DNA of 64,000 nt from Apteryx mantelli. Lineage: Eukaryota; Chordata; Aves; Apterygiformes; Apterygidae. Below the pieces are notes generated by a model. That model saw only the letters and a list, made by a program, of their open reading frames with translations. It did no database searches and was not told the DNA's origin. Positions 11,075-20,600 of this stretch are shown one piece after another (positions within the stretch are counted from its first letter, which is position 1; each line of letters opens with the position of its first letter). Location: NCBI RefSeq assembly GCF_036417845.1, contig NC_089994.1:17874001-17938000 (forward strand), written 5' to 3'. A program made the translations under genes and the position numbers.

Positions 11075-12688
11075 AGCGGGCGACGTGGTCTCCCGGGAAG
11101 CTGCCGCCTGCAAAGGGCGCCTTGCTGACGGCTGATGGGAAAGAGGAAAAAATCTTCCCCTATGACTGATGGATTGCGAACGCCCAGCCCTGGGCCAAAC
11201 TTGGGCTAAATCCGCAGCCGGTAAAACGTCGTGGCCGAAATCCCAGATCCCCGAGGGCAGCACAGCCTAAGCGCAGCAGGGCCGGGGCTTTTCACCCACG
11301 ACGTCAGTGGAAAATTGGGGGCTTTTTGATAGAGTTTGGGAGTCCCAAAGACTAGAGGAGCCAGGGAGGCTCCTAGGCACGGCGCCGGCGCTGTTCCCGG
11401 GACGGTTTGGGCGGCCGCTCGCCCCCTGGCCCCTCCGCCTGCCCGTGTCCGTCTCTCCGAACCGGGCCGGTGCTTCCCGCTGCACGGAGGAGCCCCGTTT
11501 GCACAGCCGGCTCCTCCAGCCCCGGCTAAGTGTACTTATAGATTAAAACTCACCCGCTGTTCACCCGCCAGCTCGCTCGGGGCTGCGCGCTCGGCGCCCC
11601 AGCTTGACGGAGACGCTTCAGCCGTCGGGAAGGGGCTGCTGCCCCCTGCCAGGGAAATTCCCCCTCTGGAAAACCACCGTGAGCCGCGTCGTGGCGAGGA
11701 GGCGAGGGCAGCATGCTCCCCGGCGGCCCCGCGGCGTGTCCCAAACGGGCCGGGCCGTGCCGCAGTGCCATGCCCCGCTCCGCCACATCGGCTGTGGACT
11801 CAACCCCCCACGTGAGCCCCGCGCGGGACCCCGGAGAAGCCCGTGCCAGCCCTCCTGTCCCCCATCGGTTTGTCCTTCCGTGCTGTCTCTGACAACGTGC
11901 CTGGTACGGGGGGGGTCACAACACAGTCAAAACAGCTTGTGCTAGTACCAATATATTTTAGGACTTTAGAATACCAGTTAGGTGGCTATAGGCGTACAGA
12001 GGCGATAGGAAGTGCGTGAGCGTTTTCGCCGCAGCAGGCAGAGAGGCGGCGGGTGCCCAGCAGCCCCCGGCAGCCGAGGTGCCTCCTCGGACGCATCCTC
12101 TTCCCGCTGCCGCCGTCCCAACGAGGAATTCACCTGGTTTCCCCCCCCTTTTGTTGGTTCTGCCTTTGCCATGATGGGGAGTCCTCGCAGACCTCCCCGC
12201 TGCTCAGCCTCCTCGTCGTTTCAGGCTGAGCACTCACGACGCAGGCTCTCAGCCGTACGTGCACTGAAACCACTGGGCAATGCAGCTCAGCGTGTGGCTC
12301 GCGTGTCCTCTACGGCGGTAAATGTCTCTGGAAACCGAAGGAATGCCCTCATCGCAGGATATAGGCCAGACAACGCATAGGTTATACAGGAATGTCCGGA
12401 AATGTTTTCTTAAATAGTTGGAGAGTGCTGGGACAGCTCGGTGCAACCCTCTTTGCAATTGCAAAGAAAAGCTAAGGGCAGTTTTGTTTTCTCCGTGTGC
12501 ACAAAGCAGTGGTCTCCAACTTCTGCCAGCCCCCAGGCAGCAAAGCCAGTCCAAGAATATGCTGCAGGACAGCATCAGACCATGCCCTTCCCCGTGCCAG
12601 GGGCCACAGCCAGGGTGGCCACCATTTTAGCCATGGACATGGGCAACACCAGAGGACCGTGACTCTGCCGCAGGCGTCCAGGTTGAGT
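11075..12688 (-). other. CMKLR1: CMKLR1 3' untranslated region (extent inferred)
   Basis: Sequence downstream of the CMKLR1 stop on the - strand. Human CMKLR1 also has a long 3' UTR. The part nearest the stop (about 11940-12688) is less GC-rich than the rest. Open frames on either strand here do not resemble proteins. Confidence 0.5.
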
Positions 12689-13774
12689 TTACAGTACCGT
12701 TGTCTCCTTCTCAGTCATTGAAGACATCTTGGAGAAGCTCCTGTGAACAATGCTGGAGTGGCCCGTCTCCTCGCTGAGGGCGTTCACTAGCCTGGAAAAG
12801 ATGGCGACCTTAAACTTCTTGAAGTCCTGGCCCATGAAGACGTAGAGGACGGGGTTCATGCAGCTGTTGGAGGCAGCGAGTGCCGTGGTTATAGGAATGC
12901 CGATCTCAAACACGGAGAATGGGACTGTGTGGGGCTCTGTTTCCAGGAGGTTCAGCAGGTGGTAGGGACTCCAGCAAAGGAAAAAGGTGACTATAATGGT
13001 GATGATGATCTTGAAGGGCTTTTTGGACTTGGCAAGGCGGTTTCGTCGTAGGTTGAAGACGATGGCGATGTAGCAGAAGGTGATGATGGTTATGGGAAGG
13101 ATGTACCCGGCGAGGAACCTAGTGATGGTCACTGTTCTGTGTCTTGCTAGAGCCAGGGGGAGATAAGACTTATTGCTGGACAGGGAGAAGTTGCTAAAAC
13201 AAATCACAGAGCTGGAGGCTTGCGCCGTGTCTCGGAAGATGAGAGAAGGGCAGCTCATAACGATGCCGATGGTCCAGATAATCAAGCAAACTAAATAGGC
13301 TAGGTTGGTTGATCGATGGTTTTGAGACCAGACAGGAAAAACCACTGACACATAGCGATCGAAACTGATGGTGGTGAGCAGAAGGACGCTGGTGTACATG
13401 TTGAGGATGAGAAGGAAGGAGTTTAACTTGCACATGACTTTCCCAAAGATCCAGTGGTACCTCATGGCAGTGTAAGCAATATTTATGGGCAGGAAGATGT
13501 TGAAGAGGAAGTCAGCGACAGCCAGGTTGAGAAACCAGATGGCATTGACTGACTTCTTCATCTTCAGAGTTATGATTGCGATGACGAGGCCATTCCCTAG
13601 TAACCCCAACACGCAGGACACACTGTAGATGACAACGGAGAGGATCCTAGCAATGTCTTTTCCATCGTGGGATGGGTTTGTCTTCAAGCTGTCTAACTCG
13701 TCATAGGTATAATCTGTATCGTCATTATAGTTATGAATATATTCAGAGTAATCAGAAAAATTATGCAGGCCCAT
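12689..13774 (-). CDS. CMKLR1: Chemerin-like receptor 1 (CMKLR1/ChemR23), class A GPCR
   Basis: The coding sequence encodes a 361-residue seven-transmembrane receptor for chemerin (and, in mammals, resolvin E1), a Gi-coupled chemoattractant receptor of leukocytes and adipocytes at the plasma membrane. Visible landmarks (residues from the chosen Met): N-glycosylation sequons at N5, N195 and N201; an extracellular tail rich in Tyr and Asp (9-25); TM1 with GNGLV (60-64); TM2 LAVAD (84-88); the disulfide pair C115 and C192; DRY at 139-141; TM6 CWSP (267-270); TM7 NPVLY (307-311); and a Ser/Thr-rich tail after the helix-8 region MGQDFKKFK. The segments WSQNHRS, RNRLAK and FKKFKVAIFSRLVNALSE are typical of this receptor. 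Length is close to the human 371-373 residues. The start at 13774 was chosen because a CAG acceptor (13778-13780) lies three bases upstream; reading through would add 27 residues, from ATG 13855. The gene is convergent with WSCD2, as in human. Confidence 0.95.
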   Translation of the reverse strand: MGLHNFSDYSEYIHNYNDDTDYTYDELDSLKTNPSHDGKDIARILSVVIYSVSCVLGLLGNGLVIAIITLKMKKSVNAIWFLNLAVADFLFNIFLPINIAYTAMRYHWIFGKVMCKLNSFLLILNMYTSVLLLTTISFDRYVSVVFPVWSQNHRSTNLAYLVCLIIWTIGIVMSCPSLIFRDTAQASSSVICFSNFSLSSNKSYLPLALARHRTVTITRFLAGYILPITIITFCYIAIVFNLRRNRLAKSKKPFKIIITIIVTFFLCWSPYHLLNLLETEPHTVPFSVFEIGIPITTALAASNSCMNPVLYVFMGQDFKKFKVAIFSRLVNALSEETGHSSIVHRSFSKMSSMTEKETTVL

Positions 13775-13777
13775 TAT

Positions 13778-13805
13778 CTGTAAACAGTTCACGGTCTTGT
13801 CAGTA
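13778..13805 (-). other. CMKLR1: Splice acceptor and branch-point of the CMKLR1 coding exon
   Basis: On the - strand, ACTGTTTACAG ends at 13778, three bases before the ATG codon. A consensus-like branch sequence TACTGAC occupies 13805-13799, with its branch A (13800) 22 bases from the AG. The pyrimidine tract is weak. In human CMKLR1 an intron also ends at about the start codon, which supports this site. A second acceptor-like TTTGCACAG lies near 13846-13854. Confidence 0.6.
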
Positions 13806-14439
13806 CGGGGGTCTCTGACTGATGATGCCTCTGCTTGTTTCTGCTGTGCAAACATACAAAGTCAAATCAGACAAGACAGACACTGGGGAAGCACCAGGGT
13901 CTGCTCCGGAGGAGGGAGCCCCCCACGAAAGCCGCGTGGGCACAGCAGGGCCCGGGAAGAGCCAGCTCGGTATGTGGAGCTAACAGCAGCACCTGAGCTC
14001 TGCGTTGCGCCCTGCAACCACGGCTAAAACCCACCACGGGCATCAGAGCCCGCAGACAAGGCAGGGCATCTCCGCGGGAAGCCCTGCGCTGGCGCTGGCC
14101 GGCAGCCCACGGCCGCTCAGTGCTCCTGGACGTACCCGCCAGCTATCACACCCGCTGCGCAAGGGAGCCGGGAGCCGGGGAAGAAACACAGCCAGAGATA
14201 TAAGCACTGACGTCAACTCCAGAATGACCGTGGGGCAGGTTCCCAGGCGCCTGGGTGGCTTTTTGCCACCTGCTGTGGTTTGTGTGTGCTGGGTGCTGCC
14301 TGGAAGCTTGCAAACCCCCGGGCAGAGGCTGTTCTCACGGCTCCTCTGCTCGGAGTTACTCAGGGTTTACAGACCCCTTACCAAGACAGAAATCAGGTCT
14401 CTGAACCACAGGACGTGATTCAGAGTCATTTGTCATCAC
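13806..14439. other. Upstream flank / last 5' intron of CMKLR1
   Basis: Presumed intron between the CMKLR1 coding exon and its 5' non-coding exon(s). No coding exon seen. It contains a perfect CRE (14208-14215) next to a TATA-like TTATATC on the - strand, which could mark an alternative proximal promoter. Confidence 0.45.
14208..14215. promoter_or_regulatory. Consensus CRE palindrome
   Basis: TGACGTCA is the perfect CREB/ATF palindrome. On the - strand, TTATATC follows about five bases downstream, about 430 bases upstream of the CMKLR1 start codon. Function is inferred from the motif only. Confidence 0.4.
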
Positions 14440-14640
14440 CAGGATGTGGCTGTAGCCTCATCCTGCAAAACAGGTTTATTACCCACCTACCTCCAGGGAA
14501 AAAATTAGGATTATGCTCATTAACAGCTCATTAATAGCTTTGAGATCTTCCCATCACTGCATATATTATGGCCCTTCTCTTTTATCTCCTGAGAACCCAG
14601 CAAATTGCATGCTTCTGATGAAATCCTGCATGCAGTTAAA
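14440..14640. promoter_or_regulatory. AT-rich island with tandem TCATTAA sites
   Basis: AT-rich block with GCTCATTAACA (14515-14525) immediately followed by GCTCATTAATA (14526-14536), an 11-base direct repeat of a homeodomain-like site. ATATATTATGG and AATTGCATGC lie nearby. Candidate enhancer about 0.7 kb upstream of the CMKLR1 coding exon. Confidence 0.4.
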
Positions 14641-15335
14641 CACGCGCCTCCGCCGCTGCCAGGCCGGGCACAGCATACGGCCAGGGCCAGCAGCCGGCCC
14701 CGGAAAACCCGGTGTTAAATCTCACCTTTTCTCTCCTGTATTACGGGTGTATTTTCAGCTCCGCTCCTAATGTCCCTGCGTGCTCAGCAGCTGGAAACCC
14801 TGAAAGAGCCAGAGGAAAAGCAGGCGGTTTAGTGTCCCAAGGCAGCCAAACAAAGGGAGCTCCTTCCTTACGGAAGCATGTTTATGTACGGAGCCGTAAT
14901 ATTAACACCCAGTTCAAACAAAGGCCGTTTGCCCTTGGAGGATGAGGCTAAGGGAGGAAACAGATACCCAGGCTAAAAGCGAGCAGCAGCCGCCGCGATT
15001 TAACCCTGCGCAGACGCCGCGGGGTGGACTTCGCCGGGCAGCCGGCACGGGGGGCCGTGGTGGGTTTTTAAGGTACAAAGAGCAAGCGCTGGGTTGCAGC
15101 ATCCCCCACGCCGCCTCCCTGGCCGGCCTTTCTTGACACCTCCCGAGCGCCTGGCTTTCCCCTCCGCAGAGCGGCAGCAGCACCTCCACAACTGGGAAAG
15201 GCACCCGCGGGTCTGGGGGGCTTTTGGGAAGCCCCGGTGGAGAAATCCTCCTGCTGCCGGTTTTCAGGCGCGTGGCATCGATCTTCCCGTCGCGGCTGAA
15301 ACGCACCTCCCAGCCCACGGCACGCTCGGCGCACG
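14641..15335. other. GC-rich DNA, no gene seen
   Basis: CpG-rich, probably intronic or upstream of CMKLR1. No recognisable exon. Confidence 0.55.
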
Positions 15336-15640
15336 TAATAAGCTAAAAAAGGCCGACGAGAATGAGCATCAGTACGTACATACGTACAAAGAACCCTACA
15401 ATCAAGCCGACAGTAACATTATTATAAATAATTAAACCCATAAATATGCGTGAGGTGCCTGGAATCTAGCACAGTTCTTTCTCCGATTAAATAGGTGCCC
15501 AGTGTGTTTTAAAATTTTAATTGTGATAACTAACAGTGCCATTTGCAATAATCAAAAGCCCGTCTCCACCAGGCACTTAGAGCCCCTGGTTAAATGGGTT
15601 CAACGACTCCCCTGCTAATATTCACGGTGGGTTAGAGCCA
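15336..15640. promoter_or_regulatory. AT-rich island, candidate enhancer
   Basis: About 300 bases rich in homeodomain- and HOX-like words (ATTATAAATAATTAAAC, CCATAAATATG, CCGATTAAATAG, TTTGCAATAATCAAAAG), plus repeated TACGTACATACGTAC near 15372-15386. No coding potential. The sharp composition change suggests a constrained element. Confidence 0.35.
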
Positions 15641-15830
15641 AGAGCCACCGAAGGCAATTAGGAAAGCCCGACCGCGCCGGAGCCAGCAGCGGCGGGCGAG
15701 CCGCAGGCGGTTGGCATCCCTCCCGGCGCTCCCGCGGGACAGGCAACGCCAAGGCGTGCGGGAACCCTGCACTTTGGGACCCGCTCACCCAAGCGCTGCA
15801 GGCGGGGGCCAAGCAGGGGACCTGCAGGGA

Positions 15831-15870
15831 CTGGGATGCACCGGGATGCACTGGGATTCACCGGGATGTG
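15831..15870. repeat. 10-bp tandem repeat, four copies
   Basis: Units at 15831, 15841, 15851 and 15861 follow the pattern C(T/C)GGGAT(G/T)CA. Short GGGATGCA-type minisatellites like this are common in bird genomes. Confidence 0.85.
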
Positions 15871-17099
15871 CCAGGAGGTTCGGGCAAATCACCCCTATGC
15901 TGGACCCTGCTGGTTTCAGTGAGTTTTAGCGCAAAGCTCACACCCCGCCGAGCACCATCCTCCCCGGCAGAGCTGCTTTGAAACCCCCTCCTATCTGTAT
16001 TTTAACCGACTGTTTCTCCCTGGGCTTTTCCTTCTGCCCCTTCCCGCACGGAGCCCCCACTCCTCTGCGCCCTCCTGCAATGGCTGCGGCTGCTGTCGCT
16101 GCACGGTGGCGGTCGTGGACAGCTGGGGAAGATGCCGATTGGGGCAGGATTTCTCCAGGCGGGAACCGGACCCCGCAAGGCGATACCCCAGCCCCGCTCA
16201 GGCGCGGACAAATCCCCGTGCCGGAGCCGAGCAGCCCTGAGCGGCAAGGAGGGAGGCCGCGGCCTCCCGGCTCCGCTGCTCTTTCGGGACCGGATCCCAC
16301 GGCACGGCAAGGAGGAGCGGCTTTCCCAGAGCCGTTCCCCCAACTGCCAGTGCCAGCTCTGCATTGCAGGACGAGTGCCAGCCACGCTCATCCCTGCGGT
16401 GAGGAGTCCTGTCTCTCCATCCTGCACTTCTTCCATAGATAAGTGGGTTCACGGGGCTCGAGGCCAAGAGGGCACTTAAATCATCTCGCCTGCCTGTGAA
16501 ATCACCGACCCTTCACTTCCCCTCCTGCCCTGGCACCGAGCTCCGAGCTCATCTTCGCCCCTCAGCGGCACCGCTTCCACTGATACCGAATTCCTCGTTG
16601 TCAGAACTGCCCAGTTCGGATCTGCCCGGCTGCAGTATCCAAGGCCGGGCTTGCGCAAGCTTTCCCCACACCCAGCAGCCCCGCAGCTCTCACGCTTACG
16701 CCCTGCCGGGAAACGTCGCGCTGGCCAGGACCGAAGGCTGGTCACCTTCGGCATCGCTCCCTCCCGGGCACCTCCTCTGCCGCGAGCGGACAGGGTCCCC
16801 AAGGTGCCGCAGCTCCCTCTCATCTCCCCATGCCCCATCCCCATGCTGTCCCCATCCCCATTCCCAAGCACAGGTGCACTAATGGCACAGGCAGGCGGGA
16901 AGGCCGGGGGCACCGTCCTTCCCGCGGCGCCGCAGACTCACCAGGAAGGCGCTTACGCGCGCGCGCTCGACTTCGGCCAGGTTGGGGTTCAGCGGCCGCC
17001 GAGTGGAGCCCCTCGTGCTCTGTCCTCCCGCGCGGGGTCCGGCGGGGCGATGCCAGGGCAGGGCGCAGCGCTGCTGTCCTTGGCTTCCTCCCAGCCTTG
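15871..17099. other. GC-rich DNA, no gene seen
   Basis: GC-rich block with a short CCCCAT/CCATCC pyrimidine repeat at about 16824-16870 related in sequence to the larger array at 39.9 kb. No exon recognised. Confidence 0.55.
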
Positions 17100-17315
17100 T
17101 TCCAAGGAGACAAAAGCAGCCAAAATGAATAAGGTTTTAGGACAAAGCTTGTAAATTAGCTTGTGCTGGAGGAAGGCCTTGCCCCAGCGAAACCTTGATC
17201 ATCAGAAGGATGAATTAAAGTTGATGATCCAGTGGAAGTAACAGGATCAGCAGAAGCGGTTGTTATACAGCTGACTGCTAATGTTCCTGGGTAATGAGCC
17301 ATCCTAACTGTTCCC
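17100..17315. promoter_or_regulatory. AT-rich island, candidate enhancer
   Basis: Contains GTAAATTAGCTTG, TTGATCATCAG, GATGAATTAAAGTTGATGATCC and CTAATGTTCCTGGGTAATGAG. TGAT(C/G)AT words recur three times within 60 bases (17195-17230). Function inferred. Confidence 0.35.
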
Positions 17316-17825
17316 TTTACGGACCAGCGCTTTCCGCACTGTCACCTTCCGCAAGGCAGAGCCACAGGTGGCCGCGACGGCGGGTTTCCAGTGGGAGCAG
17401 AGCTGGGTCCACGCTCCGAGCCGGAGCCTGCCGCGAGGGCCGTGGGGCAGGCACCCGGCGCTGCCCACAGCACCCGCTCCACCGCGAGCCAGAAACCCGG
17501 ACAAAGCCCGGACAAACCTGTCCGCAAGTTTTCCCGGCCCCGTTTCCCAGCTCTGAATTGCAGAGGGTTCCGGTGCCCTCAGGATGCCGGAGGAGGCTTT
17601 TGCGAGCGGCTCGGCGCCGCGGCCCGGACCCCGCCACGTCCCCCCGGGACCGCGGACCGCTGCCCACCACCGAGGCCGCCGGCAGCTACAAACCCGTGCA
17701 AGATCTGTCAGAAAAGGGGTAGGCTCGGATTTACCGCTGCTCAGAGCCGGCAGCGGGAGCAGGATCTGGGGCCCCGGGCAGGCGCGGGAAGGGGATTTTT
17801 GCGGCGCTGCAGAGTCGCGTCCCGG
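17316..17825. other. GC-rich DNA, no gene seen
   Basis: CpG-rich spacer between two AT-rich islands. Nothing coding is recognised. Confidence 0.55.
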
Positions 17826-18015
17826 CTGTGCCCGCTCATACATCTTGAATGTAAAATCTCCTCTTTTGATTCTTTTTTAATCGCTGGGCCCAGCGCATGC
17901 AACGACATTCAGCTTGACATTTCCAAGGTCTGTTTAATGGATTATTTATTCGAACTGTCAGTTTACTTTGTTCTTCCCCCCAAACCCCATTTTCTTTTTA
18001 TCGGGTTTTAACATT
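17826..18015. promoter_or_regulatory. AT-rich island, candidate enhancer
   Basis: Short island with TTTTTTAATCGC, the palindromic GGGCCC core, GTTTAATGGATTATTTATTCG and TTTACTTTG. HOX-like TTTAT/TTAAT words dominate. Function inferred. Confidence 0.35.
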
Positions 18016-20345
18016 TGCACTTCAGAGGGCACCCGTGCAAGGCGGCCCGCAGCGGGGTCAGGCAGCGAGAGCCTCCGGGTGGGAACGTGCCCCGGATAAA
18101 ATCCCCCGGGGGCGGCAGGAGGCAGAGGGAGCGCTGCCGGCCGCCCAGCGCGGAGCGGAGGCGATGGGGAAGGAGCGCGGGAGCTCCCGCAGCAGGGACG
18201 GGGCGCGAGGAGCGTCCAGCCTTGCTAAAGGGAGACCAGCTCGTTCCTTCCAGCTCGACGCATGGAGAAATCAAAACTGTAATGAAGCCTGAGGAGTCTC
18301 TGCCAGCCTCTCCCCAACGAAACATCCTCCTTTCTTATTGCAAAAAAACAGTTTTCACCTGAAAACCCTGCATAAGCGCGAGAGCATTTCAATATTCCAC
18401 TCCAAAAATCCTTCCCCTGAGCCAAAACCATCTTCTCCCTCGCCCAGTCTATTCGTCTCCGTCCTCCCACCTCAACAAAAACGAACGCAGGATCCACTCA
18501 AAACGGTTTTCATCGTTTACTTTAGCCGCTCCGTTGAACGCCCTGCGATTCACACAGCTGTACTTAGTTATTCTGGTACCCAGAGGCAGCTCAACGCGGC
18601 CGGGGGGCAGCAGGCGGGATTCCCTCTGGCATGGGGACGCCGGAGCGGAGCCGGGGCACCAGCCGCATCCCCGCACCGGCCGTGCAACGGCTGCTGGCGA
18701 CCCGAAAGGCTGTGACAGCAAAGCCCCGCTGCCCCGATCCCGTGGACGGCCACGGCGCGGAGCAGCGTTTCCGAAGGGGACGGGGACGCGCCGGGCGCAC
18801 GCGGGGGCTATCGGCCCCGCTCTGCACCTCCCCGAAACCCGCCGCAGTGTTTGCACGGCGGGCGCGGATGCAGGTGGGGACGGAGGGAAGCGGCGGCGGC
18901 TCTGCCCCGGCTCCTGCCCTGCGCCCCAGCCCACGCGCTGCCCTCACGCAGCTGCTTTGCAGCTTTATTTGAGTTTTTTCTCCCCCCCTCTTCCTTAAAA
19001 CAGTGGTTTCTGAGGGCCCGGCTGCATCCCCTCTCCCGGGAGGGCGAGCTGCGGCCATGGCCCTGCACCGCTGCTGGCAGCCTGGGGCTGCCGGCTCTGG
19101 CTCCGGCTCCGGCACCGTCCTGCTCTGCGGCAAGCGGCAATTGCAGGCAGATGTTTGGGCACCGCGCGAGCCGGCCCGGCCTCCCGCCGGTGTTCGCGGC
19201 GCAGCTGAGTCAGGCAGCGCCTGAAAATAGCTCCGGTTTCAGCCTCGGGGCTCCTGGTTTCCCGCGGCCCCGGCTGCTGGCGCGGCGGTGGCAGCGGCGC
19301 TCCGGCAATCACAGCGCTGCTCCGAGAGCCGGGAGCAGGTTCCAAGCAAACTCTGCTCGCGTTGGCGAGAGGCTCCCTTCGGAAGGGGCGTCTTCCTTCC
19401 GCCTCCGAGGCACCGAACCCGACCCCCGCTCTGTCTTTCCGCTTCACCCACCGTTGTCCCGGGGGAGCTGGGGGTGCCGGCCGGGAGCATCCCCCGCGGC
19501 CGCAGCCCGGGTCGCCCTGCGGACACACGGATGTCCGCGCGCATCAGCCCCAGCTCAAGTCTGACCCTGCAGGCCAGGTCCAAACGCGGCAGGCTCCCGT
19601 CGCTGTCAGGGAGAGCACGCCCTGCCTGGGACAGACGGACGGACAGACGGGAGGCAGCTTGGCAGCCCCCGCGCCCCCACTCTGCGCTCCGGCACTGCAC
19701 TCCGGCAGGGAGAGCAGAAACCGCACGGCGAGGACACGAGCTGCTCAGCACCCGGCGCCGAGGGGAAACTGAGGCAGCGGGCGCTGCCCGGAGGCGTCCC
19801 CGGCTCACCCCCCCCCCCCCGCGTCCCCCTCGCCCGCGGCGGAGCCCCGAAAAGCTGCCAAGGGAGGCCCGAGGCCAGGCAGCAGCGCGGGGAAGCCCGA
19901 ACCCTACCTGCGCCCGCGGCGCCAGCGTGCATCCCTGCTTCCCGCCTCCTCGCCCGGCCTCCCCGCATCGCCGCCGCCCGCGCTGCAGCCCCTCGGCCTC
20001 ATGTGAGCAGGGCAAGGGAAAAAAAAAAAAAGAACGAAATAACTGGAAAAGGCAGCCTTAAAAAAAGCCCACTCTGCCCAGGGTGGAACGGAATAACAGC
20101 ATGAGTCAGTGTTTATCTGGGCAGAGCCGGCCGCGGCCGCGGGCCGCTCCGGGTCTCCGCCAGCCGCCGGCGCCGGGCTCGCCTCCAAGCACAGGTCGGG
20201 CAAAGCTTTCCACGGGGCGAAAGCGCCGCAGGAGCCGAGCAAGGAAACGCGTCCTGCACTGGGGCCAGCGCGGAGCCCCCGGGCCGCCGAGAGCTGCGCA
20301 GGGAGCAGGAGCACAGCGCTGCTCCCCTGCTCCCACGGCCTTCTG
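18016..20345. other. CpG-rich DNA, no gene seen
   Basis: About 2.3 kb of CpG-rich sequence with many GC boxes. AP-1/MARE-like TGAGTCA words lie near 19207 and 20103, a C run at about 19808-19820 and an A run near 20020-20031. Long open frames occur on both strands without any domain-like peptide. Confidence 0.5.
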
Positions 20346-20600
20346 TTCACGGGCCGCGTTTAGTACTAAAGCAGGGGAAAATGCTGGGAGTTTGCACCCG
20401 CAAAGGGAAAGGTTTTCTTTAAAAGGGCAGTTTATGTTTCTTCATCGCTTAAAATGACTTGGGCTGCTTCTGAGATGATAAAAGTTCTTTTATCTTCTAT
20501 TCTTTTTGTTTTATAGCGGTCGCTATTAATTTTAGGCTCTCTTGGCATTTTGCAGGCAATAAAACGGCCAATAAAACTCCCTTTTTTCTGCAAACGGTGC
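20346..20600. promoter_or_regulatory. AT-rich island with CDX/HOX-like tandem sites
   Basis: An island flanked by very CpG-rich DNA. It holds an 18-base palindrome, GATAAAAG with its reverse complement across a TT centre (20477-20494), and two direct copies of CAATAAAAC (20557-20565 and 20569-20577), a posterior-HOX/CDX-like word. Regulatory role is inferred. Confidence 0.4.
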
